From the NCBI RefSeq assembly GCF_003025615.1, contig NZ_PYMJ01000012.1, positions 62,001-126,000 of the forward strand: DNA of 64,000 nt, in the 5' to 3' direction. The position numbers were made by a program, and so were the translations under genes. The notes under the pieces are model-generated. The model worked only from the letters and a program-made list of their open reading frames with translations, made no database searches and had not been told where the DNA came from. Of the stretch, positions 18,395-30,328 are shown in pieces. This DNA is from Photobacterium frigidiphilum. GTDB taxonomy: Bacteria > Pseudomonadota > Gammaproteobacteria > Enterobacterales > Vibrionaceae. Numbering within the stretch: position 1 is the stretch's first letter; every line of letters begins with the position of its first letter.

Positions 18395-21300
18395 CTAATG
18401 TTTGATGCTTTTTCACTAAGCCAAAATCAGCTAAAATGGCGTAAGCCGCAGGTATCATGAACAGTACCAACAAGGTCGAGGTGAAAATACCAAACACAAT
18501 GGAAATAACCAAAGGCTGTATCACCTGTGCCTGTAAGCTCGTTTCTAACAGTAGAGGTAATAAGCCGGCAGCCGTCGTCAACGATGTTAAAAAGACCGCT
18601 CTGAAACGTTCACGGCTGGCTTTTACAACTGCATCATGCACAGAATCACCATCATCAACATGATGTCGAATGTATTGCACCAGCAAAATTGAATCGTTTA
18701 CCACAACCCCAGCTAATGATACGAACCCCATAATACTCGGCATACTTAACGCATGACCTAACAACCAATGCCCCCACAACACCCCTATCAAAGCTAATGG
18801 AATGGCTAGCAACACAATGAAAGGTTCAAGGTAACTTCGGAACTGAAAGCTCAGTATGACAAATACACCAAAGATCCCCATAGCAAAACCAACCCCCATC
18901 GATTGTCCGGTTTCTGCAGTATCTTTTGCCTCGCCTTCAAAATTGAAACGTAAATTTGGGTACTTCAGTTTTAACTGAGGCATTAAACCGTTACGAAACG
19001 CTTTTAATATTTCAGTAGAACTCACTTTGCTACTTTCTAAATCAGCAAAGACACTCAAGGTTCGTAAACCATTTACCCGTTGAATTCGAACATAATTTCG
19101 TTGATATTCTAATATCGATATAGAGGCTAATGGAATTTGGCTTCCATCACTTAACATTATTGGAAAGCTGGCTAGAGTTTGTAAATTCGCCGCTTCTTGC
19201 TTATCAAACCGTACTTCAACCTCAATATTTTCAGGACCGATTTGGATTTCATCTGCTGTTTGACCAAAATATGCAGCACGCAACTGGGTCGCAATCATCT
19301 GTCCATCAACCCCAAAGCTTTCAGCCCCCGGACGTAGCTTCACCAGCACCTCTTGCTTACCCATTCGCATGTCATCAAGAATACCAAACACGCCATCAAA
19401 TTGACTGAGGTATTGCTGAATCTCAATAGAGGCAGCTTTCAATTCGGTGAGATCATCGTTTTGCATCTGAATTTCAACCGCTCGCCCACCAGGCCCCATC
19501 ACGGGTTGCTTAAACACTAAAGAAACAGGATCGGCAATTGTGCCTATTTCATTTCGCCACGCTGCAACGAACTCATCGATCACCGTATTTCGAGCTTCTG
19601 CACCACGCAAATCTAACCGTACGGTGGCAACATGTGGGCCGCTCTCATCGGCATCTGGGTTAAAATTATATTGCTCGGTAATATGCTCGACAAGCGTATT
19701 GCCATCCTCTTGTTTGTCGCTCCATTCCATATTGAGTTTTTCAGCGGCGATAACAATTGTCTGTACAACCTTTTCAGTTTGAGCCAATGACGAACCGGGT
19801 GGCAATATCACCCTCGCTTCTGCTATATCACCATCAAGCTCTGGAAAGCCGACAAACTTTAGCGCCCCACCAGCCAGTAATGACAGCGAAATAAACAGCA
19901 TCGCAATCACACTGCCTAGGAATAAATAACGCCAACGCACCACAGCTTCAACCGCAGAAACTAACTGATTATTACGAAAGGAATCAAACTTATTCAAAAA
20001 CCACACTTTAAAAGCAATATCTGGTTTTTCATGCTCTTTTTGCTTTTGTAACGAATGACTTAGGTGATGCGGTAAAATTAAAAAAGCTTCCACTAGGCTC
20101 AATGTGAGCACCAAAATGAGCACCTGAGGCACCACTTTCAATACTGCCCCCATTTCCCCTTCAAGAAACAATAAGCTACCGAAAATACACACAGTGGTTA
20201 AATACGACGATAAAACACCAGGAAAAACTTTTTTCACCCCATTTGTCACCGCATTGGTGATAGATTGCCCCCGCTCAAGATGCGCAGCGATAGATTCAGC
20301 GATCACGATGGCATCATCCATCATGATACCAATTGCCATCAGTAGAGCGACTAAAGACATGATGTTGATGGATAAGCCAAGCCCTGCCATCAGAAATAAG
20401 CTACCAAGAAAAGCAACAGGTAAACCAGCCGCAACCCAGAACGAATATCGGAAAGTGAAGAACAACCACATAGTGGCGAAAACCAGCACAACCCCTTGCC
20501 AACCATTGCGTACCATCATGGTAAGACGATCCCACAGCACTGATGACAAGTCATTGGTCATACTCAGGGTAACCCCAGTGGGTGCTATTTTTCTTTCGTC
20601 GTCAACAAATTGCTGCACACGGTCTTTAATGCGCAATGCATCATCTGCTTTATTTTTACTGATTTTCAAAATCGCAGATGGCTTGCCATCAAATAAGATC
20701 TTTTGTTCATCAAGCTCGAAACGATCTGTCAGGGTGGCAATATCACCCAAACGTAATACCCCGCCCTCACTATCAGCACCAATAACCGTATTTGCCAAAG
20801 CGGTCGGTGTGATCTTTTGCTCATCAAAGCGGATCAATAAATTCTTATCGCCTAACTCAATGTTTCCACTGGGTAACTTGATGTTTTGTCGTGCTAAACG
20901 ATCGGCAATATCACCCACACTTAATCCGAGTTGACGAATTGCCGCTTCTTTTAGTTCAATCCGGATCTGATGATCTGAAAAGCCGCCCACCGCAACTAAC
21001 GACACACCATAATCCAATTTCAGTTTGCGCTTCAGATCTTCGGCGTAGGCTTTAAGTTGTGGCCAGCTGGTATCAGCACTGATCGCCACATCCACAACGG
21101 GTTCATTCCAATCTAATTCACGTACGATGGGAGATTCAATTTCATTCGGAAAATCATTAATGCCATTAATTTGAGTTTGTACATCCACTAACATTCGCGA
21201 CACCACATCACTATTCGTTAGTTTCAATACTAGGGATGCAGATCCTTCAACAGCTTCACAGCGCGTTTCCACGATATTGGATAACCCATCAACAGCATCT

Positions 21301-21497
21301 TCCATTCGCATACAAATGCTTTCTTCGACTTCTTGGGGCGAAGCGCCAGGGTAAATAACAGATGCAATAATATAAGCGGGGGAAAACTCAGGAAATGTCT
21401 CACGTTTAATTTGCGGTAGTGCCACTAAACCCAGCAGCAACAGCGCTAGCATTAATAAATTAGCCGCGGTAGGGTGGCGCGAAAAATAACGAATCAT
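18387..21497 (-). CDS. RND-family efflux transporter, inner-membrane pump
   Basis: This is an AcrB/MexB-type proton-driven pump that extrudes drugs or other small molecules through a tripartite complex. At 1036 residues it is close to AcrB. It begins MIRYFSRHPTAANLLMLALL, the usual first membrane helix. Two large periplasmic loops and twelve predicted helices follow. The proton-relay pair of aspartates is in GIMMDDAIVIAE at about residue 392. It overlaps the upstream fusion-protein gene by 4 nt (ATGA), so translation is coupled. No outer-membrane channel gene is adjacent, so it probably uses a TolC encoded elsewhere. Substrate unknown. Confidence 0.93.
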   Translation of the reverse strand: MIRYFSRHPTAANLLMLALLLLGLVALPQIKRETFPEFSPAYIIASVIYPGASPQEVEESICMRMEDAVDGLSNIVETRCEAVEGSASLVLKLTNSDVVSRMLVDVQTQINGINDFPNEIESPIVRELDWNEPVVDVAISADTSWPQLKAYAEDLKRKLKLDYGVSLVAVGGFSDHQIRIELKEAAIRQLGLSVGDIADRLARQNIKLPSGNIELGDKNLLIRFDEQKITPTALANTVIGADSEGGVLRLGDIATLTDRFELDEQKILFDGKPSAILKISKNKADDALRIKDRVQQFVDDERKIAPTGVTLSMTNDLSSVLWDRLTMMVRNGWQGVVLVFATMWLFFTFRYSFWVAAGLPVAFLGSLFLMAGLGLSINIMSLVALLMAIGIMMDDAIVIAESIAAHLERGQSITNAVTNGVKKVFPGVLSSYLTTVCIFGSLLFLEGEMGAVLKVVPQVLILVLTLSLVEAFLILPHHLSHSLQKQKEHEKPDIAFKVWFLNKFDSFRNNQLVSAVEAVVRWRYLFLGSVIAMLFISLSLLAGGALKFVGFPELDGDIAEARVILPPGSSLAQTEKVVQTIVIAAEKLNMEWSDKQEDGNTLVEHITEQYNFNPDADESGPHVATVRLDLRGAEARNTVIDEFVAAWRNEIGTIADPVSLVFKQPVMGPGGRAVEIQMQNDDLTELKAASIEIQQYLSQFDGVFGILDDMRMGKQEVLVKLRPGAESFGVDGQMIATQLRAAYFGQTADEIQIGPENIEVEVRFDKQEAANLQTLASFPIMLSDGSQIPLASISILEYQRNYVRIQRVNGLRTLSVFADLESSKVSSTEILKAFRNGLMPQLKLKYPNLRFNFEGEAKDTAETGQSMGVGFAMGIFGVFVILSFQFRSYLEPFIVLLAIPLALIGVLWGHWLLGHALSMPSIMGFVSLAGVVVNDSILLVQYIRHHVDDGDSVHDAVVKASRERFRAVFLTSLTTAAGLLPLLLETSLQAQVIQPLVISIVFGIFTSTLLVLFMIPAAYAILADFGLVKKHQTLAA

Positions 21498-22837
21498 TGG
21501 GCTGTATCTCCTAATGCTTCGTTATTTGGGGCGATCTTTTTACCGTTACGTGTCACGACTTTCACAGCCATACCCGACACTGCAGGTAATAAATCATTGA
21601 GTATCAACAACTGCTGATCAACAAGATCACCCCCAACAACCACCATGCCATCACGACGGAATAAAACGGTCACCGTTTGAATTTTTAGCGCGTTATTATC
21701 AACGGTATAAATTTTATCGCCATGAAGCGCACGCTCCGGAATAACCCAATGAAGGTTAGCTTGCCCTTCAATTTTCGCCTCAACAAACATGCCATTGACT
21801 AAGGGTGGCGCAGACTCGGGAACTAATGCGCTATAGTCTTGTTCTACTTCAATAATCACCCCAACCGTGGCTTGAGTAACACTCACGGTATCACTAATGC
21901 GGGTCACCGTTGCTGGCCACAACTGCTGAAAACTACCGCTGGATAATTGAATACTGGCGGTGAGCGCCAGCTGATCTGCCCGCGGGCGTCCATCGGCATG
22001 GGCTGTATATTGGGTTAAGCTTGATGCCAAGACTTGCATATCGTGCAGAGCGACTTGCGCATCCACTTCGACTTTCTCAATGCCGTATGCGACTAACATT
22101 GATTGCTGAAGATTAACCACCTGATTTTGTTCAATATCAACATTTGATATACGTACATCAATGGGTAAAGTGATCACTGTTTTTTCTAATGATCGTTTTG
22201 CCTCAGCAACACGTGACTCATTTACATATAGCTGAGCTAACGTAACATTACGTTCATTAGGTAAAATAAATAACTGGTTTTCAATGTCTTGAACTGTTTT
22301 TTGATTAGATAACCAAGACTGCTTTTCTAAATCGAGTTCAGATTGTGAGGTAAGCCCTTTACGGCGTAATTCTTCTTTACGAGTCACTTCTTTTTTACTG
22401 ATCACTAAACGATTTTTTTCAATTTTAAGAGTGGATTTTAAATTCTCTTCCTCTTGCACCAACTTAGCTAATTGCGCCTGACTAGAACGTAAGTCGGCCT
22501 CTGCTTGTGCTAACGTCAATTCATAATCAAGGGGATCAATTTTTATAATTACCGTTCCCGCATCCATCACACGGCCTTTTTCTAGATTAGGGTGGCGATA
22601 AATTACTTTTCCGGTGACTTCAGCAATGGCTTGCCATTCAACTTTAGGCTTTATTCGCCCAAAACCACTGACTAAAGGCGCTATTGACTGTTGTTGTAAT
22701 TGAATAACATCGACAGCACGCTCTCGACTAGCCGCTGCTTTTACAGAAGGGGATGGGCGCCACTTTATTGCCACCACTAAAACCATGATGCCGAATAAAA
22801 TGGCGGGTACTAGCAGTAACTTCCTGTTTAATTTCAT
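21494..22837 (-). CDS. RND efflux periplasmic adaptor (membrane fusion protein)
   Basis: This HlyD/AcrA-type adaptor bridges the RND pump and an outer-membrane channel. The 447 residues start with a membrane anchor (LLLVPAILFGIMVLVVAI, about 6-23). A lipoyl-like half-motif and a long helical hairpin rich in Gln/Glu/Leu (about 105-210) follow, then beta-barrel domains. No lipobox cysteine is seen, so it is anchored by a helix rather than lipid. It overlaps tetR at its start and the pump gene at its end, each by ATGA. Confidence 0.9.
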   Translation of the reverse strand: MKLNRKLLLVPAILFGIMVLVVAIKWRPSPSVKAAASRERAVDVIQLQQQSIAPLVSGFGRIKPKVEWQAIAEVTGKVIYRHPNLEKGRVMDAGTVIIKIDPLDYELTLAQAEADLRSSQAQLAKLVQEEENLKSTLKIEKNRLVISKKEVTRKEELRRKGLTSQSELDLEKQSWLSNQKTVQDIENQLFILPNERNVTLAQLYVNESRVAEAKRSLEKTVITLPIDVRISNVDIEQNQVVNLQQSMLVAYGIEKVEVDAQVALHDMQVLASSLTQYTAHADGRPRADQLALTASIQLSSGSFQQLWPATVTRISDTVSVTQATVGVIIEVEQDYSALVPESAPPLVNGMFVEAKIEGQANLHWVIPERALHGDKIYTVDNNALKIQTVTVLFRRDGMVVVGGDLVDQQLLILNDLLPAVSGMAVKVVTRNGKKIAPNNEALGDTAQ

Positions 22838-23478
22838 GCTGAACTGTCCTCTGTTTCAGCTAAGATCCCTTGCGTTAATACTCTTACATTATGGTCTGCT
22901 AATTCCATTAAGTACGCTTCATCTAATTTAATACCTTGTAATTCAAGCATGGCGGGAGGCGCTACAAATGGAAAGACCATCATGCTAATAAACGTCATTC
23001 TGGCTTTGTCAGGGTTAATGCCTTCTCGCAATTGACCTTTCAACTTCATTGGTTTAAACATTAATTCAGTTGCCGAATCTGCAATATTACTGAACATATT
23101 TTCAATCGTTTGCCGCTGCAATGCACCAGGCTCCATCATCATGGCGCGAGAGATTAATTTAGGCAGGTCTGGATTTGGTGCCATAATGCGGTAATAAGTT
23201 CGCATTAATTCACCAATACTTTCTATGTCTCCCTTGTTTAACACCTTTGCAAATTGACTTTGAATAGGCTCAACAGTTTCACGTAGCATGGTTTCAAACA
23301 ACCCCGCTTTGTTACCGAAGTAATAACGGATGAGTGCCACATTAACATCAGCACGGGTTGCTATCATACGCGTAGACACTTTACTGTATGGCAGTGCAAC
23401 AAACAGTAACCTCGCTTGATGAATCAAGCGCTGTCTTGCATCAGATTCTCCCGTTGGACGCCCAGCCTTTCCTGCCAT
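22834..23478 (-). CDS. TetR-family regulator of the efflux operon
   Basis: This 214-residue repressor has a helix-turn-helix at about residues 15-62 (STRMIATRADVNVALIRYYFGNKAGLFETML, here split by a short turn). A helical ligand-binding domain follows. It is the first gene of a tightly overlapping tetR-adaptor-pump operon, so autoregulation is likely. Two copies of a TTAATCA-N2-TGATTAA palindrome upstream are the obvious binding sites. The inducing ligand is unknown. Confidence 0.88.
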   Translation of the reverse strand: MAGKAGRPTGESDARQRLIHQARLLFVALPYSKVSTRMIATRADVNVALIRYYFGNKAGLFETMLRETVEPIQSQFAKVLNKGDIESIGELMRTYYRIMAPNPDLPKLISRAMMMEPGALQRQTIENMFSNIADSATELMFKPMKLKGQLREGINPDKARMTFISMMVFPFVAPPAMLELQGIKLDEAYLMELADHNVRVLTQGILAETEDSSA

Positions 23479-23558
23479 AATCTTTTATCTACCTTTTTGA
23501 TATTCAAATGCACCAGCCGTTCATGATGTCGATATCACACCATAAAATGATGTCCCTG

Positions 23559-23586
23559 AAATTATTAATCACCTGATTAATAATTT
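23559..23586. promoter_or_regulatory. Palindromic operator 1 for the TetR regulator
   Basis: A 28-bp perfect palindrome: AAATTATTAATCA and TGATTAATAATTT around CC. It is about 80 bp upstream of the tetR start and shares the core TTAATCA-N2-TGATTAA with site 2. Confidence 0.65.
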
Positions 23587-23631
23587 ACTCGATCAACCGC
23601 TATTTCGGTCACTTAATTTATTCACTCTAAT

Positions 23632-23647
23632 TTAATCAAATGATTAA
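23632..23647. promoter_or_regulatory. Palindromic operator 2 for the TetR regulator
   Basis: TTAATCA-AA-TGATTAA is a perfect repeat with the same half-site as operator 1; the centres are 67 bp apart. It may be bound cooperatively with operator 1. Confidence 0.55.
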
Positions 23648-23869
23648 TTAATGACAGTGACTCTCTTTGCACTCTGAAGATTCCTCGCCACTTTCATCAC
23701 TCAACTGTTACATGAATGGAAACAATAAAATAAGGTATACGTATCAAACACGGATTCCGATTCATTAAAGTAATACCATGTCAAAATAACTGCCGGGTCA
23801 AACCCAAATTAAAAACAGATTAAAATCATACAATTAGTCATTATATGCAAATAAATAGTCAATTAATGG
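23648..23869. other. Gap between tetR operators and the leu promoter
   Basis: This AT-rich intergenic sequence has no coding signal. It probably contains upstream LeuO/H-NS-type control DNA for leu; no specific site was recognised. Confidence 0.4.
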
Positions 23870-23899
23870 TTGACGATCGTCCTGTCTATTTGGTATTCA
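23870..23899 (+). promoter_or_regulatory. Possible leu operon promoter
   Basis: TTGACG (23870-23875) is followed after 18 bp by TATTCA (23894-23899), itself preceded by TGG as an extended -10. The -10 hexamer is weak. Its position before leuL supports the call. Confidence 0.45.
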
Positions 23900-23933
23900 T
23901 TTGTTAATCAATTTTGTGGAAGTCATTTAAAAA

Positions 23934-23996
23934 ATGAAAAATCGTTTCTCTTTACTCTTAAGCCTCCTCCTTATCGTGAATAATTCGCGCGGGTAG
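23934..23996 (+). CDS. leuL: leu operon leader peptide LeuL
   Basis: This 20-codon leader peptide gene is rich in leucine codons: LLLSLLL at codons 7-13 (TTA CTC TTA AGC CTC CTC CTT). Its stop codon lies just before the attenuator hairpins. A GGAAG is 11 nt upstream of the ATG. Ribosome stalling at these codons during leucine shortage would favour the antiterminator, as in E. coli leu. The peptide itself is not expected to act. Confidence 0.85.
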   Translation: MKNRFSLLLSLLLIVNNSRG

Positions 23997-24056
23997 CTTA
24001 TAGGTGAGAAACACCACATAAGAATCTAAAAACCCGCGCAGTCTGCGCGGGTTTTT
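23986..24056 (+). terminator. leu operon transcription attenuator
   Basis: The terminator pairs AAAAACCCGCGCA (24028-24040) with TGCGCGGGTTTTT (24044-24056) around GTC. The first arm can instead pair with CGCGCGGGT at 23986-23994, which overlaps the last LeuL codons. A ribosome reaching the stop codon would cover that segment and permit termination. One stalled on the Leu codons would leave it free to antiterminate. Confidence 0.85.
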
Positions 24057-24129
24057 GCATATTACAGAACCAGCGCAAGCGGATGCAGACTAAGCCTTAC
24101 ACAGGCAGGCCAATAAAAAGGAAGTAGCA

Positions 24130-26771
<2,642 letters not shown>

Positions 26772-26867
26772 GATTCATCGCTAAGTACTCGATATCAATT
26801 GTACCTGTCGTTAAACACGCATATAAAAAGTGAAACGACAGGTATTAATGACAAGGAACATCGAACA

Positions 26868-28298
26868 ATGTCAGCAAAAACCGGAACATCAAAAACACTG
26901 TATGAAAAAGTCTACGATGCCCACGTCGCGGTAGCTGCAGAAGGTGAAAACCCAATACTGTATATTGACCGCCACTTGGTACACGAAGTGACATCACCGC
27001 AAGCCTTTGATGGTTTGCGTGAAAAAGGTCGCAAGGTTCGCCAAATCGGTAAGACCTTCGCAACCATGGATCATAACGTTTCAACCCAAACAAAAGATAT
27101 TAATGCGTCGGGTGAAATGGCACGTATCCAAATGGAAACCCTAGCAAAAAACTGTGAAGAGTTTGGTGTCACCCTATATGACCTAAACCATAAGTATCAG
27201 GGCATTGTGCATGTCATGGGACCAGAACTTGGCATCACTTTACCGGGTATGACCATTGTTTGTGGTGACTCACACACTGCCACTCATGGTGCATTTGGCT
27301 CATTAGCATTCGGTATTGGTACCTCAGAAGTCGAACATGTACTTGCAACGCAAACATTGAAGCAAGCACGTGCTAAAACCATGAAAATCGAAGTGGTTGG
27401 TAAAGTCGCAAAAGGCATTACCGCTAAAGATATCGTACTGGCAATCATTGGTAAAACAACGGCAGCTGGCGGTACAGGTTATGTGGTTGAATTCTGCGGT
27501 GAAGCTATTACCGATCTAACAATGGAAGGTCGTATGACCGTCTGTAACATGGCAATCGAATTAGGTGCTAAAGCCGGCCTTATTGCCCCAGACCAAACCA
27601 CTTACGACTACATTAAAGATCGTAAATTTTCACCGACAGATGCAAACTTTGATGCTGCCGTCGAGTACTGGAAGACCTTAAAAACAGATGATGGTGCCAC
27701 GTTTGATGCCGTTGTTACGCTAGACGCTAAAAATATCAAACCGCAAGTCACTTGGGGCACAAACCCAGGTCAAGTTATTGCTATTGATGAGTTAATTCCT
27801 GGTCCTGACAACTTCAGCGAGCAAGTTGATAAAACATCAGCTGCAAAAGCACTGGCCTACATGGGATTAGAAGCAGGCAAGAAATTATCTGATTTTGATA
27901 TTGATAAAGTCTTTATCGGTTCTTGTACCAACTCTCGTATCGAAGACATGCGTGCAGCAGCAGCGATTGCCAAGGGGCGTAAAGTCGCAGCAAATGTTCA
28001 GGCATTGGTTGTTCCGGGCTCAGAGCAAGTAAAAGCACAAGCTGAAAAAGAAGGATTAGATAAGATCTTCATTGAAGCTGGTTTTGAATGGCGCCTACCT
28101 GGTTGTTCAATGTGTTTGGCAATGAATAATGACCGCTTAGGGCCTAAAGAGCGCTGTGCTTCAACAAGTAACCGTAACTTCGAAGGTCGTCAAGGCCGTG
28201 ATGGTCGTACTCATTTAGTCAGCCCAGCGATGGCAGCAGCAGCAGCATGTGCTGGTCACTTTGTTGATATCCGCGACTTAGATAACGCAACGGCTTAA
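26868..28298 (+). CDS. leuC: 3-isopropylmalate dehydratase large subunit
   Basis: LeuC, with LeuD, isomerises 2- to 3-isopropylmalate and is an aconitase-family iron-sulfur enzyme. I start at the ATG encoding [25 protein letters not shown] sequence, with AAGGAA nine bases upstream. The open frame extends 23 codons further but without similarity. This gives 476 residues (E. coli 466). The cluster ligands are in [10 protein letters not shown] and in [10 protein letters not shown], and [14 protein letters not shown] is family-typical. Confidence 0.95.
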   Translation: MSAKTGTSKTLYEKVYDAHVAVAAEGENPILYIDRHLVHEVTSPQAFDGLREKGRKVRQIGKTFATMDHNVSTQTKDINASGEMARIQMETLAKNCEEFGVTLYDLNHKYQGIVHVMGPELGITLPGMTIVCGDSHTATHGAFGSLAFGIGTSEVEHVLATQTLKQARAKTMKIEVVGKVAKGITAKDIVLAIIGKTTAAGGTGYVVEFCGEAITDLTMEGRMTVCNMAIELGAKAGLIAPDQTTYDYIKDRKFSPTDANFDAAVEYWKTLKTDDGATFDAVVTLDAKNIKPQVTWGTNPGQVIAIDELIPGPDNFSEQVDKTSAAKALAYMGLEAGKKLSDFDIDKVFIGSCTNSRIEDMRAAAAIAKGRKVAANVQALVVPGSEQVKAQAEKEGLDKIFIEAGFEWRLPGCSMCLAMNNDRLGPKERCASTSNRNFEGRQGRDGRTHLVSPAMAAAAACAGHFVDIRDLDNATA

Positions 28299-28315
28299 TC
28301 AATAAGGAACGAACA

Positions 28316-28918
28316 ATGACAGGCTTTAAACAACACACAGGATTAGTGGTTCCACTTGATACTGCCAATATTGATACTGATGCCATCATTCCTAAGCAGT
28401 TTCTGCAGAAAGTGACTCGTACAGGTTTTGGTCAGCATCTTTTCAATGACTGGCGCTTCCTTGATGATGCTGGACAACAAGAAAATCCAGACTTCATTAT
28501 GAATGCACCCCGCTACCAAGGCGCGAGTATTTTGCTGGCACGTGAAAACTTCGGTTGTGGCTCATCGCGTGAACACGCACCGTGGGCACTGGCTGATTAC
28601 GGCATTCAGGTGATGATTGCACCAAGCTTTGCGGACATTTTCTACGGCAACTCAATCAATAACCAAATGGTACCAGTTCGTCTAACTGATCAAGAAGTTG
28701 ATGAGCTTTTCCAATATGTCGAAACGAATGAAGGTGCCGAGATCACCGTTGATCTTGAAACGATGCAAGTCACGGCAAATGGTAAAACGTATTCATTTGA
28801 GATCGATGAATTCCGTCGTCACTGCCTATTAAATGGGTTAGATAACATTGGTTTAACACTGCAACATGCCGATAAAATTGCAGAGTATGAAGCGAAAATA
28901 CCTGCATTTTTGGTTTAA
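28316..28918 (+). CDS. leuD: 3-isopropylmalate dehydratase small subunit
   Basis: LeuD is the swivel-domain partner of LeuC. The 200 residues carry [13 protein letters not shown] and the [13 protein letters not shown] loop that reaches into the active site. Length and sequence match E. coli LeuD (201). An AAGGAACGAACA sequence precedes the ATG, 17 bp after leuC. It ends the leu operon, followed by a strong terminator. Confidence 0.97.
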   Translation: MTGFKQHTGLVVPLDTANIDTDAIIPKQFLQKVTRTGFGQHLFNDWRFLDDAGQQENPDFIMNAPRYQGASILLARENFGCGSSREHAPWALADYGIQVMIAPSFADIFYGNSINNQMVPVRLTDQEVDELFQYVETNEGAEITVDLETMQVTANGKTYSFEIDEFRRHCLLNGLDNIGLTLQHADKIAEYEAKIPAFLV

Positions 28919-28973
28919 CCGTTTTTCTCGAAATACACTAAGCTAATTTCTATAATGAAAAATGAATAACAAG

Positions 28974-29003
28974 AAAAGCACTTCTTAATCGAAGTGCTTT
29001 TTT
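28974..29003 (+). terminator. leu operon terminator
   Basis: AAAAGCACTTC and GAAGTGCTTTT pair around TTAATC, followed by T residues. Classical form. Confidence 0.92.
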
Positions 29004-29105
29004 ATACTTCATATTTTTATGCAATATAATCTTCTTATACAAGGTCTTATCAATAACCACTCTGCGAAATTGCACTTATTATCTGAACTTAGAAAGAGAA
29101 CGACA

Positions 29106-29888
29106 ATGCGCTCACTTATTTCTATCGCCTTACTGCTGTTTTCAACCCTAACTTTTGCAGCACCAAAAGCTGAATTATGGGCATATTGGCAACCCAGTAA
29201 TAACGCCAGTTCAGCTCAAATCTCTCATGCCCGTTGGCAACAGATATTAGATAAGTTCTTAATTACTGAGTCTAAACAAACTCTGTTTCGCTACAGTGCG
29301 GTTACCACAAACGACAAAGACAACCTTGACCGATACCTTCGCGATCTTGCCAGAATCGATCCTCGCCAATACAGTAAAAATGAACAATTTGCCTATTGGG
29401 TAAATTTATACAACGCCCTTACTGTACAACTGATCCTCGATAACTATCCGATAAAATCCATCACTAAACTCGGTGGATTCTTTAGCTTTGGTCCGTGGGA
29501 TGACACGTTAATCACCATTGCGGATCAGCAATTAACCCTCAATGACATTGAACATCGAATTTTACGTCCGATCTGGCGTGATCCTCGCGTTCATTACGCG
29601 GTGAATTGTGCCAGCTTTGGTTGCCCAAATTTATTGGATACCGCGTTTAATGGGCAAAATAAAAATACCTTACTCGAACAAGCCGCGACTGATTTCATCA
29701 ATAGCAGCAAAGGCGTGAGTATTACAGGAAACCAAGTACGCCTTTCATCAATATATGATTGGTTCAGCAGTGATTTTGGTAATCAATCTGAGCTACAAAT
29801 GCATTTAAACCAGTATCGAAAAGGACACAATATCCAATTAAATTCGGTAAGTTATGGTTATGATTGGTCACTAAACCAAGCGAAATAA
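29106..29888 (+). CDS. Secreted DUF547-domain protein
   Basis: The start is placed at the ATG encoding MRSLISIALLLFSTLTFAAP, a clear Sec signal peptide with cleavage likely after AA at about residue 19; AGAAAGAGA lies just upstream. The 260-residue protein carries the DUF547 blocks EQFAYWVNLYNALTV and VHYAVNCASFGCPNL. DUF547 has a papain-like or transglutaminase-like character in some descriptions, but no function is established. The Asn-Cys-Ala-Ser and Gly-Cys-Pro elements are the conserved core. It is a single gene between leuD and the thi operon. Confidence 0.85.
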   Translation: MRSLISIALLLFSTLTFAAPKAELWAYWQPSNNASSAQISHARWQQILDKFLITESKQTLFRYSAVTTNDKDNLDRYLRDLARIDPRQYSKNEQFAYWVNLYNALTVQLILDNYPIKSITKLGGFFSFGPWDDTLITIADQQLTLNDIEHRILRPIWRDPRVHYAVNCASFGCPNLLDTAFNGQNKNTLLEQAATDFINSSKGVSITGNQVRLSSIYDWFSSDFGNQSELQMHLNQYRKGHNIQLNSVSYGYDWSLNQAK

Positions 29889-30009
29889 CCAAGAAAATAA
29901 CGATATAACCTAGCAAAGTAATCCAGCAAAATCGTACGATTAAACATCCATCTATCGCACTTTCACACTCATGTAGAATGTGCGAGCTCATCATTCTGAT
30001 GCAATCTAC

Positions 30010-30038
30010 TAGCAACTGCTTACTTGCACGATTACAAT
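30010..30038 (+). promoter_or_regulatory. Possible thiBPQ promoter
   Basis: TACAAT at 30033-30038 would place transcription start near 30045, right at the riboswitch 5' end. The -35 (TAGCAA, 30010-30015) is poor. Confidence 0.4.
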
Positions 30039-30046
30039 AACAACCG

Positions 30047-30163
30047 TTCTCATTGGGGAGCCCGTATTTATACAGATGCACGTAGCAACTAGAGTACAGG
30101 CTGAGATTGCACCGCAGAACCCACAGAACCTGAACCAGGTCATACTGGCGTAGGAATTGAGAA
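30047..30163 (+). promoter_or_regulatory. TPP riboswitch (THI element)
   Basis: The conserved TPP aptamer parts appear in order: P1 strand TTCTCA (30047-30052), GGGGAGCCC, a variable P3 arm, GGCTGAGATTGCACC, GAACCTGAACCAGGT, CATACTGGCGTAGGAA, and the closing TGAGAA (30158-30163). It lies upstream of thiB and would sense thiamine pyrophosphate, reducing transporter expression when it is plentiful. The expression platform is described separately. Confidence 0.93.
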
Positions 30164-30262
30164 AAGAAGGTCGCTTCACTTTTTAGTGCGTGTCTGATGG
30201 TTACTAGTATTAAGCATAAAATACACACTAAAATAATCATATATAAGAGCATGATGCTCATA

Positions 30263-30277
30263 CCTTCTCAACCTACG
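30263..30277 (+). promoter_or_regulatory. Putative anti-aptamer segment of the riboswitch
   Basis: CTTCTCAACCTACGC is complementary to the aptamer 3' strand GCGTAGG-AA-TTGAGAA-AA-G (30148-30166): 7 + 7 pairs with small bulges. Such pairing would exclude P1 and P4, as expected of an on-state switch helix. Confidence 0.5.
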
Positions 30278-30328
30278 CGCATTTGAAATATTACCCCTCG
30301 CAGGATGCAAGGGCATCAGGAGCGTATC

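Noticed and set aside
20194..20934. 246-residue plus-strand frame inside the RND gene
   Set aside because: It lies wholly antisense to the well-conserved pump gene and shows no domain. It is a shadow frame.
29764..30261. 165-residue minus-strand frame
   Set aside because: It is antisense to the DUF547 gene end and runs through the TPP riboswitch. Low-complexity hydrophobic translation with no SD.
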